A stretch of DNA of 6,794 nucleotides from Flavicella sp049625305 (GTDB lineage: Bacteria; Bacteroidota; Bacteroidia; Flavobacteriales; Flavobacteriaceae): positions 1 to 6,794 of the forward strand of contig JBMZVD010000107.1 in the NCBI GenBank assembly GCA_049625305.1, written 5' to 3'. The notes below the pieces were generated by a model. That model was not told the origin of the DNA. It searched no databases and saw only the letters and a list, made by a program, of their open reading frames with translations. Positions 6,739 through 6,794 of the stretch are shown one piece after another. Both the position numbers and the translations under genes were made by a program. Each line of letters starts with the position of its first letter. The stretch's first letter is position 1.

Positions 6739-6794
6739 CTGATAATAAACCTACTAGAATAAAACAAAAATCACATAATCGTATAAAATAATAG

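Overview
The window looks like a marine-type member of the Bacteroidota (Flavobacteriia). The DNA is AT-rich, intergenic DNA is extremely A/T-rich, ribosome-binding sites are weak, signal peptides ending in ...FSQ or ...SAQ are common, and two proteins end in the type A sorting domain of the type IX secretion system (T9SS). This is read from sequence style and motifs; no database search was possible.

Left part (1-1229, minus strand): three tightly packed genes for exported proteins. In order of transcription they are a short T9SS cargo protein (1229 to 744), a small predicted outer-membrane beta-barrel (744 to 79, overlapping the first by one base as TAATG), and a third exported protein of which only the first 23 codons are present (71 to the window edge). 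They look like one translationally linked cell-envelope unit of unknown job.

Middle left (1230-1739): an unusually AT-rich divergent intergenic region. It holds a perfect 16-bp palindrome overlapping a candidate minus-strand -7 element, an isolated G-rich run, and a possible 44-codon ORF of doubtful reality.

Centre and right (1740-6701): two large convergent genes encode distant paralogues, right-handed parallel beta-helix proteins of 794 and 815 residues. Both carry the same early module (QLF[VI]..., then MARWPNTSFE), the same core motifs (DGA, NW[IV]HD, [IV]RFD), and the same tail of the helix (DFRP, then GAYEY, then WIPG). The left one ends in a T9SS sorting domain and should be secreted or surface-attached. 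The right one ends in a fibronectin-III-like domain with no sorting signal and should stop in the periplasm. They share a perfect bidirectional terminator at 4200-4230. The pair resembles carbohydrate-active beta-helix enzymes (GH141-like is the closest resemblance I can suggest), perhaps working outside and inside the outer membrane on the same or related glycans. The substrate and chemistry cannot be fixed from the sequence alone. No RNA genes, mobile elements or CRISPR arrays were seen.
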